NCBI GenBank assembly: GCA_041389525.1
Contig: JAWKRR010000033.1
Location: 18,139 to 82,138 of the forward strand
Source of the DNA: JACKFB01 sp041389525
Lineage (GTDB): Bacteria; Myxococcota_A; UBA9042; PHBI01; JACKFB01
Direction: 5' to 3'
Length of the DNA: 64,000 nucleotides
Shown here: piece by piece, positions 15,919-25,192 of the stretch
Position numbering within the stretch: position 1 is the first letter of the stretch
Layout: each line of letters opens with the position of its first letter
Program-made: the position numbers and the translations under genes
The notes under the pieces: generated by a model
What the model was told of the DNA's origin: nothing
Seen by the model: the letters and a program-made list of their open reading frames with translations, nothing else
The model's database searches: none

Positions 15919-18900
15919 CAGAGCACCTCGCGGTCGGTGAGCCACCGGACGATGTGCGGGCGAATGTAGCGAGACAGCTCCAGGCTGCCGCGGCGAGTGC
16001 GGGCGGCCAGGCCGCTTCGGATGAGGGCGGCGGTGGCGGCCGCGAGGGCCGCGGGGTCGAGGCCGGTCACCCGCGCCAAGCGGGCGTCGTCGAGGCGGCG
16101 GTGCAGCACCAGCTCGACCAGCAGCCCGACCAGCCCGGGGTCGAGGGCGTCGAGGGCCTTGAGCGACGGCGGGTCGGTGGTGCGGATGGTGACGCTGCGG
16201 TCGTCCACCGCGATGAGCCAGGCCAGCCAGCCGTCCAGGGCCGCGCCGACCGCGCCCTCGGTGAGGTCGAAGAGGCTCGAGAAGGCGCGGGCGAGTCGCC
16301 ACTCACCGGGCCGCAGGTCCAGGCCGGCGAGGCGCAGCTCGAGGCCCGACGACTCGTGGCGGGCCATGATGGCGCGGCGGAGCGCCAGGGCGTCGAAGGG
16401 GCCGGCGACGATGGTGGCGAGGGCCTCGCGCTCGAGGCGGCCCAGGCGGCGGAGCAGCCGCAGCGCGTGGGTGTTGATGGAGAGGACGAAGAGGAGGCGC
16501 GCGCTGTGGCGGTCGATGAGCTGCGCGAGGAGGTCGATGGCGGCGAGGCCACCGGGCGCGCGCTCCCACCAGAGCTCGATGTCGTGGAAGAAGAGCGCGG
16601 TCCCCGGCGGCAGCGACGCCAGCATCGCGTCGAGGCTGCCGCGCTGGCCGACCGCGCGGGCGATGGCCATCTCGAGCTCGTCGGGCGAGGGCGAGCCGGC
16701 CTCGGGCGGGTTGATGCGGACGGTGCGGTCGCGCTCGGCGTGGCGTTCGAGGATGGAGAGCGCGAGGCTGGTGATGCCGGAGCGCGCGCCGCCGGTGACG
16801 ATCAGCGCGCCACCACGGCCCGCGCGCCGCCGGCTGACGGCTCGGTCGGCCGCCGCCATCTCGGCGTCGCGGCTGACGCGATACGCGCGGTAGGCCGCGT
16901 GGCCGCCCGAGAAGAGCTGGGCGTAGTGTACCGACAGGTTCGCCTCGATCTCGGGCCGCGGCTCGCACGCGGCGACGAGGGTCACCACGCGCTCGATGGC
17001 GCCGGACTCGGCGTGGGGGCGGGCGAGCCGGCGCGCGAGCAGCACGCCGCGGCTTCGCTCGTAGACCAAGCGCGCCAAGCCCTCGCGCGTGACGAGGTTG
17101 ACCCGGTCCAGCGCCCGGGCGGCCCACGAGATCGCCCGCTCGTTGCTCTTCTGCCGGACGAAGCGCTCGATCTCCTCGGCCGAGCCGGTCAGCGACTCCA
17201 CGCGCGTCCGCTTCACCACGGCCGCCTCGAGCAGCCGGAACTCCTCGCCCGACTCCTGTAGGCCCGTCGTGACAGCCTCGAGCTCAGCGTCGATGCGCTC
17301 GATGGCCTCGACGAAGAGCTCGCGCAGGTCCTCGTCGGGCTCCTCCCCGCTCGCCGCGTCCACGTCGGCGCCCGCGTGCGCGGTGAGGCTCGCCACGTCG
17401 TGCGCGACCCGCGCCGCCCGCGACACGGTGGTCTTCAGCGCCCGCAGCGAGCCCTCCAGCGGGCTGGTCAGCTCGGTCTCCAGCACCAGCTCGACCAGGC
17501 GCCGCAGCTCGATCTCGGTCGTCTCACCGACCGCCACCCCGTCGCTGCCGTCGCGCGGCAGCGAGTTGGCGAGGTCCGGCAGGTCCGCCAGCGCCCGCGC
17601 CGTCTCGTCGCGCAGGGTCGCGATGACCACGTCGTCGTCCAGCCCGCCGCTCATCGCCGAGGGGGCCTTGGGACGCGCGTCCCCCGACCCGTCGAGCGCG
17701 GCGCTGATCTGCGCTCTCAGCGACTCCAGCTCGCCGATGACCCGTGTGCGGACGCTCTGGCGCACGCTCTGGCTGGCCCGCGAGACCGCGGCCTGCAGCC
17801 GGTGGTGGAACGCCCGCAGCGACTGGTCCAGCCGGATGTGCTCGATGAGGCGCGAGTGGCGCTCGGCGTCGCGGACCAGCGCGTTTCGCGCCCTCAGCGA
17901 CTGGGCGGCCGACTCGCGCTGGGCCCTCGACGCGCCCGACACCACGCAGGCGCCTGCGACCTGCTCGGTGGCGGCGACGATACGCTGCATCCCCTCGGTC
18001 GCGCCGGCCAACAGCGCGTCACGGCACGCCGCGAGGCCCTCGTCTTCGTGCTGACGCACCGCGGCGAGCTCGTCAGCGAACCGGGTCTTCAGCTCGGCGA
18101 GCGCGGCCTCACGCCCCTCGTGGTCGGAGTCGTCGGACGCCGAGGCGAGCTCGATCGCCCACGCCGCGCGGCCCAGGAGGCGCTCGATGCCCGTGAGGGT
18201 GCCGGCGCGCCGTCCGCCGATGAGCTCGACCACCTCGGCCACGGCGCCGCGCACGCTGGGCTCGACGAGGACGGGGATCCGCTCGGCGACCCGCGCGCGC
18301 ACCACCGGCGGTCGACCGGCGAGCGAGGCCGCGGCGCGGGCACGCCACGCCAGCAAGCGCGGGCCCACGCTGCCGAGGCCCGGCTCGATGCGCGCGTCAT
18401 TTAGCGAGATGGTGACTCGCGATTCGGTGCTCGCGGCCAGCGCGGCGAGGTCCTGGTCCAGGCGGGCCAGCCCGGCCTCGAGCGCGGCGCGTTGGTCGGC
18501 GATAAGCCCGCTCTCCAGACGGTCCAGGAGGCGCTCGGTGCGGTTTCGGACATCGCTGCGGAGGCGCGCGATGGCCTTGCGGCGGCGGTCGGGGCGCTCG
18601 GTGGCCAGGGCCTGCTCGAGGCGGTCGAAGGTGCGCTCGCCCAGGGCCTCGATCTCGGCGGTCGTCGGGCGCGCCATGCCCCGGACGGTCGCGATGTGGT
18701 CGACGTGGAAGGTCGAGAGCAGCCCGGTGAGGCCGCGCTCGAGCTCGCGGAGGGCCGCGCGGAGGGCGACGTCGTCGGGCAGCGTGATCGGGACCGTGCG
18801 CGGGAAGGCCGGCACGGGGCCGTCGGCGATGCCCTCGGTGCGGGTGCGGACGCGGGCCTGGCGCGGGACGGGGGCGGTGAAGTCCGACGCGGCCTCGATG

Positions 18901-20984
18901 AAGAGCACGTTGTCGAGGCGGCTGGCGATGCCGGCGATGCGCGTGGCGTCGAGGCGAGACTCGCCGTCGCCGGCGTGGGCGAGGCCGACGAGGTGAAGGT
19001 CGGCGTGGGCCGCCGTGTCGCCGACGGGGCGGCCGAAGGCTTCCGCGCGCGGGCTGTGGAGGACCTGGAGCTCGCCGTCGACGCGCAGGCGGGTGAGCCA
19101 GCCGCGCAGGCGCTGCTCGAGCGCGCGGAGCTGGGCGCCGTCCTCGCTGAGCACGGTGATGTGGACGGCCGCGTGGCGCCAGGCGGTGCGGGCGGTGAGC
19201 TCGCGGAGGAGGGCGACGCCGAAGGCCAGGTCGGCCGTGGATTCGCGCGTCCAGAGCGCGATGGTGCGCGGGCGCTCGAGGCGGGCGGGGGCGCGGACCG
19301 AGGCGACGCCGACGTTGAGGCCGAGGGTCGCGAGGTCGGAGAGCAGCCGCTCGGTGGCGTCCGCCTTGCCGGCGAGCCAGGAGGCGTCGAGCAGGGCGGT
19401 GTTGGGCGCGAGGGCGTCGCTGCCGTGGTAGCGGCAGATGGCGCGCATGGTGTCGAGGGGGTCTTTGGTCTCGATGCGGCGGGCGGCGCGGCCAGGGCTG
19501 GTGGCCGGGTGCTCGCTGAGGACGAGCTGGAAGTCGGCGTGCATGCCGCGGGCCTCGGCGATGAGCGTGCCGAGGAGCGCTGAGGGCGCGGGGGCGTCGA
19601 GGTCGGCGGCGAAGCTGACCAGTGAGGGGCGCCAGTTCCGCGCGTGGCGGGTGCGCTCGTTGAGCTTGGCGAGGCTGGCGCGGGCGACCGAGGCCCAGAT
19701 GCCGTCCCAGGTGTCGCCCTCGTCGAGGGTGAGCTGGCGGCGCTTCAGCCACACGAAGCCGCCGACCATCGCGACGGTCGCGATGAGCATGGCGATGAGG
19801 TCGAGCTGGATCATCGTGACGAAGCAGGTGGCGGCGCCCAGCAGGCTGACCCACTTCGGGATGCGGAAATCGGGGCGGAAGTCGGGGCTGGCCCAGCTCT
19901 CGAGGGCGCAGCTGAGGTTGAGGAAGCCGTAGGTCATGATGAAGAACATCGAGACCACGCGGGCGATGGCGTCGAGCTCGCCGATGAGGATGCCCGCCCA
20001 GGCGATGGCGAAGGTGACGAGGACGGCGCGGCGCGGTTCGTTGGAGGCGCCGGCGCCGTGGCCGAAGAAGCGCGGGGTGATGCCGTCGAGGGAGCAGGCC
20101 TGCAGGATGCGGGGGGCGCCGAGGATGCTGCCGAGGGCCGACGAGATGGTGGCGCCGAAGACGCCGGCGGTGACCAGGGGCGGCCACACGGACACGTTGA
20201 GGAGCACGCCGGGGTCGTTGGCGAGGTCGCCGCTGGGGATGCGGTAGGCGAAGAGGACGGCGAGGGCGATGTAGACGATGAGGCCGACGCCGATGGCCGC
20301 GAGGGTGCCGCTGGGGATGGAGCGGCGCGGGTCCTCGAGGTCGCCCGACATGGACACGCCCGCCTCGAAGCCGGTGACGGCGGGGAAGAAGATGGCGAAG
20401 AGGGTCGCGACCGGGACGGCGGTGGCGGCGGCGGTGAAGTGGGGGCCGGCGATGGGGGCCTCGCCAGATAGCGCGCCGGCGATGATGGAGACCACCGAGA
20501 GGAAGATGGCCGCCATGATGAAGTACTGGGTCTTGATGGCCAGGGCGGTGCTGATGAAGGTCACGACCGTCACGATGACCAGGGCGATCGTGCCGGTGAG
20601 GCGGATGGCGTCGGGGGTGACGAGGTAGTCGTTCGCGGTCAGGTAGCTCTCGGCGAAACCGATGAGATAGAGGCTGACGCTGAACGAGAGGCCCAGAAAG
20701 AGGGCGATGCCGAGGGTCCCGCCGAGGGCGAGGCCGAGGCTACGCGAGATGATGTAGTAGCTGCCGCCGGCGTCGACGCGCTTGTCGGTGGCGATGGACG
20801 AGACGCTGAGGCCGGTCGTGACCGAGATGAGGTGCGCGACCACGATGATGCCGAGCGCCGCGAAGAGCCCGCCCTGCCCGACGATCCAGGGCAGGCGCAT
20901 GTACATGATGACGCCGAGGATCGTGAGGATCGCCGGCGTGAACACGCCTCCAAAAGTCCCGAATTTCTTGGTCGCAGCGGCCAA
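15918..20984 (-). CDS. SLC12-type cation-chloride cotransporter fused to coiled-coil, P-loop NTPase and winged helix
   Basis: 1688 residues. Residues 1-430 are an APC-fold transporter with about twelve membrane helices. GGSYYIISRSLG, the GFAES segment and the NWRP motif near 450 identify the SLC12 family, whose UspA-like C-terminal domain continues to about 740. Residues 740-1350 are charged and helical with no membrane segment. Then come a Walker A-like GGARSGITSL near 1395, a Walker B-like ALFFHDIELWW near 1465, and a terminal winged-helix-like region (1625-1688). Known bacterial homologues usually stop after the SLC12 C-domain. The start is TTG with GGGAGG five bases upstream. Inner membrane; transported ions not deducible. 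Coupled to the MscS-like gene downstream. Confidence 0.88.
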   Translation of the reverse strand: MAAATKKFGTFGGVFTPAILTILGVIMYMRLPWIVGQGGLFAALGIIVVAHLISVTTGLSVSSIATDKRVDAGGSYYIISRSLGLALGGTLGIALFLGLSFSVSLYLIGFAESYLTANDYLVTPDAIRLTGTIALVIVTVVTFISTALAIKTQYFIMAAIFLSVVSIIAGALSGEAPIAGPHFTAAATAVPVATLFAIFFPAVTGFEAGVSMSGDLEDPRRSIPSGTLAAIGVGLIVYIALAVLFAYRIPSGDLANDPGVLLNVSVWPPLVTAGVFGATISSALGSILGAPRILQACSLDGITPRFFGHGAGASNEPRRAVLVTFAIAWAGILIGELDAIARVVSMFFIMTYGFLNLSCALESWASPDFRPDFRIPKWVSLLGAATCFVTMIQLDLIAMLIATVAMVGGFVWLKRRQLTLDEGDTWDGIWASVARASLAKLNERTRHARNWRPSLVSFAADLDAPAPSALLGTLIAEARGMHADFQLVLSEHPATSPGRAARRIETKDPLDTMRAICRYHGSDALAPNTALLDASWLAGKADATERLLSDLATLGLNVGVASVRAPARLERPRTIALWTRESTADLAFGVALLRELTARTAWRHAAVHITVLSEDGAQLRALEQRLRGWLTRLRVDGELQVLHSPRAEAFGRPVGDTAAHADLHLVGLAHAGDGESRLDATRIAGIASRLDNVLFIEAASDFTAPVPRQARVRTRTEGIADGPVPAFPRTVPITLPDDVALRAALRELERGLTGLLSTFHVDHIATVRGMARPTTAEIEALGERTFDRLEQALATERPDRRRKAIARLRSDVRNRTERLLDRLESGLIADQRAALEAGLARLDQDLAALAASTESRVTISLNDARIEPGLGSVGPRLLAWRARAAASLAGRPPVVRARVAERIPVLVEPSVRGAVAEVVELIGGRRAGTLTGIERLLGRAAWAIELASASDDSDHEGREAALAELKTRFADELAAVRQHEDEGLAACRDALLAGATEGMQRIVAATEQVAGACVVSGASRAQRESAAQSLRARNALVRDAERHSRLIEHIRLDQSLRAFHHRLQAAVSRASQSVRQSVRTRVIGELESLRAQISAALDGSGDARPKAPSAMSGGLDDDVVIATLRDETARALADLPDLANSLPRDGSDGVAVGETTEIELRRLVELVLETELTSPLEGSLRALKTTVSRAARVAHDVASLTAHAGADVDAASGEEPDEDLRELFVEAIERIDAELEAVTTGLQESGEEFRLLEAAVVKRTRVESLTGSAEEIERFVRQKSNERAISWAARALDRVNLVTREGLARLVYERSRGVLLARRLARPHAESGAIERVVTLVAACEPRPEIEANLSVHYAQLFSGGHAAYRAYRVSRDAEMAAADRAVSRRRAGRGGALIVTGGARSGITSLALSILERHAERDRTVRINPPEAGSPSPDELEMAIARAVGQRGSLDAMLASLPPGTALFFHDIELWWERAPGGLAAIDLLAQLIDRHSARLLFVLSINTHALRLLRRLGRLEREALATIVAGPFDALALRRAIMARHESSGLELRLAGLDLRPGEWRLARAFSSLFDLTEGAVGAALDGWLAWLIAVDDRSVTIRTTDPPSLKALDALDPGLVGLLVELVLHRRLDDARLARVTGLDPAALAAATAALIRSGLAARTRRGSLELSRYIRPHIVRWLTDREVL

Positions 20985-21119
20985 CGAGTCCCTCCCGGGT
21001 GGGGGTAGCCTATCTCAGCTTGCTGGCGCCCACCACACCGCGCGGGGCGGGCCTGTGCCTCGCGCTGGGGCTTGTCACGCCAAGGGTTGGCGGTAGTCCG
21101 CGCGGTCTGGCGATTTAGC

Positions 21120-21148
21120 TTGCCACCGTATTAGTAGGTGCCTAATAA
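21120..21148 (+). promoter_or_regulatory. marR promoter overlapped by palindromic operator
   Basis: TTGCCA (21120-21125), a 17-base spacer and TAATAA (21143-21148) form a good sigma-70 promoter. The inverted repeat TATTAG (21129-21134) and CTAATA (21142-21147) with a 7-base centre covers the spacer and -10 box. The arms contain the TTAG/CTAA halves typical of MarR operators, so repressor binding would block polymerase. Confidence 0.68.
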
Positions 21149-21181
21149 TCAGCGTCCTGAACACGTCGGACGGAGGTAGCG

Positions 21182-21742
21182 GTGAGCGGCAGAGACGACT
21201 TCTTCGTGCAGGAGCTTCCGCCGCCGGAGTTCGTCGAGGGCTTCCTCAGCGCGCAGGGCGAGAAGGTGCAAGGCATCCGCGTGCTCGCCGGCCTGAGGCT
21301 GCTCATGGTGGCCAGCGGGCTACGCAGCGCCATCGAGGCGGAGTTCAGCGCCGACGGCATCTCCATCGCGCGGATGCAGCTGCTGGTTCTGCTGATGCGC
21401 AGCGAGGGGCAGCGTGAGGCGCCGTCTCGGCTGGCGGAACGCGCGGGGGTCTCGACCGCGACCATCACGGGCGTGGTCGACACCCTGGAACGCCAAGGCT
21501 TCGTGGGGCGCGAGGCCCATCCCGAGGACCGTCGGCGCCGGGACGTCGTGTTGACCGCTGCGGGCCGTGACTTCCTGACGTGGATCGCGCCGCGGCAGGC
21601 GCGTCGAGTGCGGGCGCTGCTGGCGCGGCTCGCCGACGACGAGGTCCCATTGCTGCACAGCATTCTCGACCGCGTGGAGGCCGGGATTGACGACCTGCGC
21701 GGCGCCGTGGCCCGCGGCGAGGCGGGGGAGGGCGAATCATGA
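21182..21742 (+). CDS. MarR-family transcriptional regulator
   Basis: 186 residues, GTG start with GGAGG five bases upstream. A winged helix-turn-helix occupies about 60-130: recognition segment RLAERAGVSTATITGVVDTLERQGFVGRE and wing HPEDRRRRDVVLTAAG. Flanking helices would form the dimer. It is the first gene of a seven-gene efflux operon (next start overlaps its stop, ATGA at 21739-21742) and its own promoter carries a MarR-type palindrome. Most likely it represses the operon until a toxic ligand binds. Confidence 0.93.
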   Translation: MSGRDDFFVQELPPPEFVEGFLSAQGEKVQGIRVLAGLRLLMVASGLRSAIEAEFSADGISIARMQLLVLLMRSEGQREAPSRLAERAGVSTATITGVVDTLERQGFVGREAHPEDRRRRDVVLTAAGRDFLTWIAPRQARRVRALLARLADDEVPLLHSILDRVEAGIDDLRGAVARGEAGEGES

Positions 21743-23079
21743 GTCGGGTCATCGCAGCCATGTGGGCGCTCGCGGGCGTCGTCTGGGCGCCGGCCGCCTT
21801 GGCCGCGCCGCTGTCGCTGGACGCCGCGGTCTCCCGGGCCCTCGACCGCCACCCGGCGCTGACGGCGGCCGACCGCGCTGGCACCGCCGCCCACGCCCGG
21901 ACCCGCCAGGCCAAGACGGCGTGGCTACCTCGCGTAAACGTCGACGGCGCCTACCGATACCAGGGCCCCGTGCCCGAGCTGGCCATCGACACCGGGCTGA
22001 CCCTGCCCGGCGCGTCCGAGCCCCTCAGCATCACCCGCGAGATCGGCACGGCCCACGTCGCGTCGCTCAGCGTGACGGCCGGCTGGCGCGCCTTGGACTT
22101 CGGCGCCCGCACCGCGCGGATCGCCGCGGCCAAGGCGATGGAGCGCGCCGCGGTGGCCGATGGTGCTGAGCGGCAGGCCGACATCGCGCAGGCGGTGCGC
22201 ATGGCCTACCTGGGCGTCGTGTTTCAGGACGAGGTGGCGCGGGTGACCCAGGGGGCGCTCGCGGTGACCCGCGATGGGCTCGCGCGCGCCGAAGCCGGGC
22301 TGGCGGCCGGGCTGGCCTCCAAAGTGCGCGTCGCCAGCGCCCGAGCCCGCGCGGCCGAGCTCGAGTCGCGCCTCGTCGCCGCCACCGAGGGCCGCGAGCG
22401 GGTCATGGCCACCCTGCGAATCCTGCTGGGGCTGCCCCCGGACGCACCCCTCGAGCTCACCGACGGATTCGAGCTCTTCGAGAGCCTCCACCCCGCCACC
22501 CCAGCGTCCACGCCGACCGACGCCCGGCTCGCCGCTTCCGGCGAGGCGCTGTCGCGTCAGGAGCAGGCCGTGCGCCGCTCCGCCTTGCCCACGTTGGACC
22601 TCTACGCGACCGCCGGCTACCAGTACCCGCGGACCTTCGTCGAGACCGACACGGCCGGCTTCGTGTGGGCGGCCGGCGTAAAGCTGAGCTGGGAGGCCTT
22701 CGACGGGACGCTGCGGGCTCGGCAGCGCGACGAGCTGGCCGCCCGCCGTGCGGAGGTCGAGGCGCTACGCCAGGCGGCCGCCGAGGACACCCAGCGCCGG
22801 GTGCTCGACGCGGACGCAGCCCTCCGGACCGCGCGCGCTGAGCGGGCGTCGGCGGCCATCCAGGTCGAGGCGGCCCAGACCTATCTCGAGGCGGCCCGCG
22901 GCGGCGAGTCGGGCGGCACGGCGACGGCGCTGGAGGTGCGGCAGGCCGAAGAGGGCCTCGACCAGGCGCGCTTGGCCGAGATCAAGGCGCGATTCGACGC
23001 GGCGGTGGCTGCATCCGAGCGATTGCGAGCGCTGGGCTGGGCCCAGGCCGACAACGCGGGCGAGGGGAGCGGACGATGA
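21739..23079 (+). CDS. TolC-family outer-membrane efflux protein
   Basis: 446 residues. Signal peptide ends at ALAAPLSLDAAVSRALDRHP, the usual opening of TolC-family proteins. Two long alpha-helical hairpin regions (about 115-190 and 310-430, with heptad Ala/Arg/Glu) alternate with short beta segments (WLPRVNVDGAYRYQG and LPTLDLYATAGYQYP), giving the pseudo-repeat of the family. It forms the outer-membrane exit duct for the pump encoded downstream and is translationally coupled to both neighbours by 4-base overlaps. Confidence 0.93.
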   Translation: MSRVIAAMWALAGVVWAPAALAAPLSLDAAVSRALDRHPALTAADRAGTAAHARTRQAKTAWLPRVNVDGAYRYQGPVPELAIDTGLTLPGASEPLSITREIGTAHVASLSVTAGWRALDFGARTARIAAAKAMERAAVADGAERQADIAQAVRMAYLGVVFQDEVARVTQGALAVTRDGLARAEAGLAAGLASKVRVASARARAAELESRLVAATEGRERVMATLRILLGLPPDAPLELTDGFELFESLHPATPASTPTDARLAASGEALSRQEQAVRRSALPTLDLYATAGYQYPRTFVETDTAGFVWAAGVKLSWEAFDGTLRARQRDELAARRAEVEALRQAAAEDTQRRVLDADAALRTARAERASAAIQVEAAQTYLEAARGGESGGTATALEVRQAEEGLDQARLAEIKARFDAAVAASERLRALGWAQADNAGEGSGR

Positions 23080-24209
23080 AGCGATTCGCGGTGCTTTTTG
23101 TGGTGCTGGTGGCGGCGGTCTCGGTCGGGCTCTACCTCGAGCTGCGCTCCCAGGCGCGGCAGGCGGACCGGGCGTCGGGCGGCAGCGCCATCGTCGAGGG
23201 CACGCAGGTCGACGTGGTCGCGCGCCTGCCGCTCCGTGTGAAAGAGGTCCTGGTCGACGAGGGCGACATGGTCGAGGCGGGGCAGCTCGTCATCGCCCTG
23301 GACTGCGGCGAGCCCGAGGCGGCGCTCGCCCAGGCGGACGCGGGTGTCGCGGCGGCCGAGGCGGCGGTGGCGGCGGCGGCGGTCGGCGTGCCCCTGGCCA
23401 GCCAGGGCGTCGACGCGGCGCAGCGCCAGGCCGAGGCGGCGAGCGCGACGGCGGCGGCGGCCCAAGCCCAGTCGCTGCCCCTGCGCGTGCAAGAGGACGC
23501 GGCGACCCGAGCGGCCAAGCGCGTCGAGACCCTGCACGCGTCCGGCGGCGCGACCGACCAGGACCTCGACGCCGCCAAGACCCAGGCCAAGGCCCTCTCG
23601 CGCCAGCTCCGCGTCGTGGGCGCGGGTGCAGCAGCCGCGAAGAAGCAGGCCGCCGCCGTGGCCGAGGGCGTGGACGCCGCGCGCCTCCGCGGCCAGGTCG
23701 CCGAGAAGCAGCTCGAGGCCGCGAAGAAGCAGGTAGAAGCTGCCCAGGCGGCCCGCGCGCGCGCCCAGGTCTCCGTCGACGAGTGCCGCCTCCTGGCCCC
23801 GCACCGCGGCGAGGTCAGCCGCCGAAACGTCGAGCCCGGCGAGGTCGCCATGCCCGGCAGCCCGCTGCTCACCGTGGTCGACATTCGTGAGGCAAAGGCT
23901 ACGTTCTACGTGCCCAACGCCGAGCTGGACGCCGCCAAACCTGGGCGCGCCGTCCAGGTGGTCTCCGACGCCATGCCCGACCGCGTCTTCGAGGCCACCA
24001 TCCGCCGCGTCGCCACCGAGGCCGAGTTCACGCCGCGAAACGTCCAGACCCGCGAGGACCGCGACCGCCTCGTCTACGCCGTCGAGGTGCGCATCCCCAA
24101 CGCCGACGGCGCCCTGCGGCCGGGGATGCCAGTCGAGATCACCATCCCAGGCACCGAGCGCGACGGCAGCGCCGGCCCCGCGGCACCCGCGCCGAAGTCC
24201 GCGAACTGA
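23076..24209 (+). CDS. HlyD-family membrane fusion protein
   Basis: 377 residues. One N-terminal membrane anchor (FAVLFVVLVAAVSVGLYLEL), then the split lipoyl domain (GTQVDVVARLPLRVKEVLVDEGDMVEAGQLVIALD ... LLAPHRGEVSRRNVEPGEVAMPGSPLLTVVD halves) around a long Ala-rich coiled-coil hairpin (about 85-235). Beta-barrel and membrane-proximal segments follow. It should bridge the ABC-2 pump in the inner membrane to the TolC-like duct, as YbhG or YhiI do in enteric bacteria. Overlaps its neighbours at both ends (ATGA and TGATG). Confidence 0.93.
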   Translation: MKRFAVLFVVLVAAVSVGLYLELRSQARQADRASGGSAIVEGTQVDVVARLPLRVKEVLVDEGDMVEAGQLVIALDCGEPEAALAQADAGVAAAEAAVAAAAVGVPLASQGVDAAQRQAEAASATAAAAQAQSLPLRVQEDAATRAAKRVETLHASGGATDQDLDAAKTQAKALSRQLRVVGAGAAAAKKQAAAVAEGVDAARLRGQVAEKQLEAAKKQVEAAQAARARAQVSVDECRLLAPHRGEVSRRNVEPGEVAMPGSPLLTVVDIREAKATFYVPNAELDAAKPGRAVQVVSDAMPDRVFEATIRRVATEAEFTPRNVQTREDRDRLVYAVEVRIPNADGALRPGMPVEITIPGTERDGSAGPAAPAPKSAN

Positions 24210-25192
24210 TGTTCGGCCTGCGTCGCCAGCCGGCCGCCCCCGAGCCGGAACCCACCGCGGGCCTCGCCCTCGAAGCCCGCGCGCTGGTCCGCAGCTTCGG
24301 CGCCGTCGACGCCGTCCGCGGCATGTCCCTGGCCCTGCGCCCCGGCGAGCTCTACGGCCTGGTCGGCCCCGACGGCGCCGGCAAGACCACGACCATCCGC
24401 ATGCTCACCGGCCTCCTGGTCCCGGACTCGGGCGCCGCCTTCATCGCCGGCCAGCGCGTGTCGCCGGGCTCCTCAAGAACCCTGGAGGCGCTTGGCTACA
24501 TGCCGCAGCAGTACAGCCTCTACGGCGACCTCAGCGTGCACGAGAACCTCTGGTTTTTCGGGCACCTCTTCGGCATCGACGCCCACGCCATGCGCGCCCG
24601 CCGCGACCGCCTCCTCGAGGTCACCCGCCTCGCCCGCTTCGGCGACCGCCGCGCCGACGCGCTCTCCGGCGGCATGTACAAGAAGCTCGCCCTCGCCTGC
24701 GCCCTGCTGCACCAGCCCAAGGTCCTGCTGCTGGACGAGCCCACCAACGGCGTCGACCCGGTCAGCCGCCGCGAGCTCTGGGACCTGCTCCACGAGTTCC
24801 TCGAGGAGGGCATGACCATCGTCGTCGCCACGCCCTACATGGACGAAGCCGCCCGCTGCCAGCGCGTCGGCCTGATGCACCGCGGCCGCCTCCTCGCCGA
24901 GGGCGGCCCCGACGAGCTCGTGCGCGCCTTCGAGCACACCACGCTCCTGCTGCACGCCGACGACCGCGACCTCCTCGAAGAGGCCCTCTCAAGCCAGCCC
25001 GAGGTCCTCGCCGTCAGCCCCCACGGCTCCGCGGTCCGCGTCGTCGTCCGCGCAGGCCGCGTCGAGGCCTTCCGCGCCTCGCTCCCCGCCGCCGTCACCA
25101 CCGACACCATCACCCCCGAGTTCGAGGACGTCTTCCTCGCCCGCGTCGCCGACGAAGAAGCCCCCGCCGCGCCAGAAGCCGCCCATGGCTGA
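24209..25192 (+). CDS. ABC transporter ATPase 1 of the efflux pump
   Basis: 327 residues. Walker A GPDGAGKTTT, Q-loop YMPQQYSLY, signature LSGGMYKKLALA, Walker B VLLLDEPTNGVDP. The switch histidine is missing: the H-loop reads VVATPYMDEA with Pro where most homologues have His. Residues 240-310 form the small C-terminal regulatory domain common in this group. It corresponds to one half of the fused two-ATPase protein YbhF/RbbA and should pair with the next gene product. Start overlaps the hlyD stop by one base; its end overlaps the next start by eight. Confidence 0.93.
   Translation: MFGLRRQPAAPEPEPTAGLALEARALVRSFGAVDAVRGMSLALRPGELYGLVGPDGAGKTTTIRMLTGLLVPDSGAAFIAGQRVSPGSSRTLEALGYMPQQYSLYGDLSVHENLWFFGHLFGIDAHAMRARRDRLLEVTRLARFGDRRADALSGGMYKKLALACALLHQPKVLLLDEPTNGVDPVSRRELWDLLHEFLEEGMTIVVATPYMDEAARCQRVGLMHRGRLLAEGGPDELVRAFEHTTLLLHADDRDLLEEALSSQPEVLAVSPHGSAVRVVVRAGRVEAFRASLPAAVTTDTITPEFEDVFLARVADEEAPAAPEAAHG

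Noticed and set aside
18397..20187. A 596-codon Arg/His-rich frame inside the cotransporter gene
   Set aside because: Out-of-phase shadow; the cotransporter frame is continuous with transporter and NTPase motifs.
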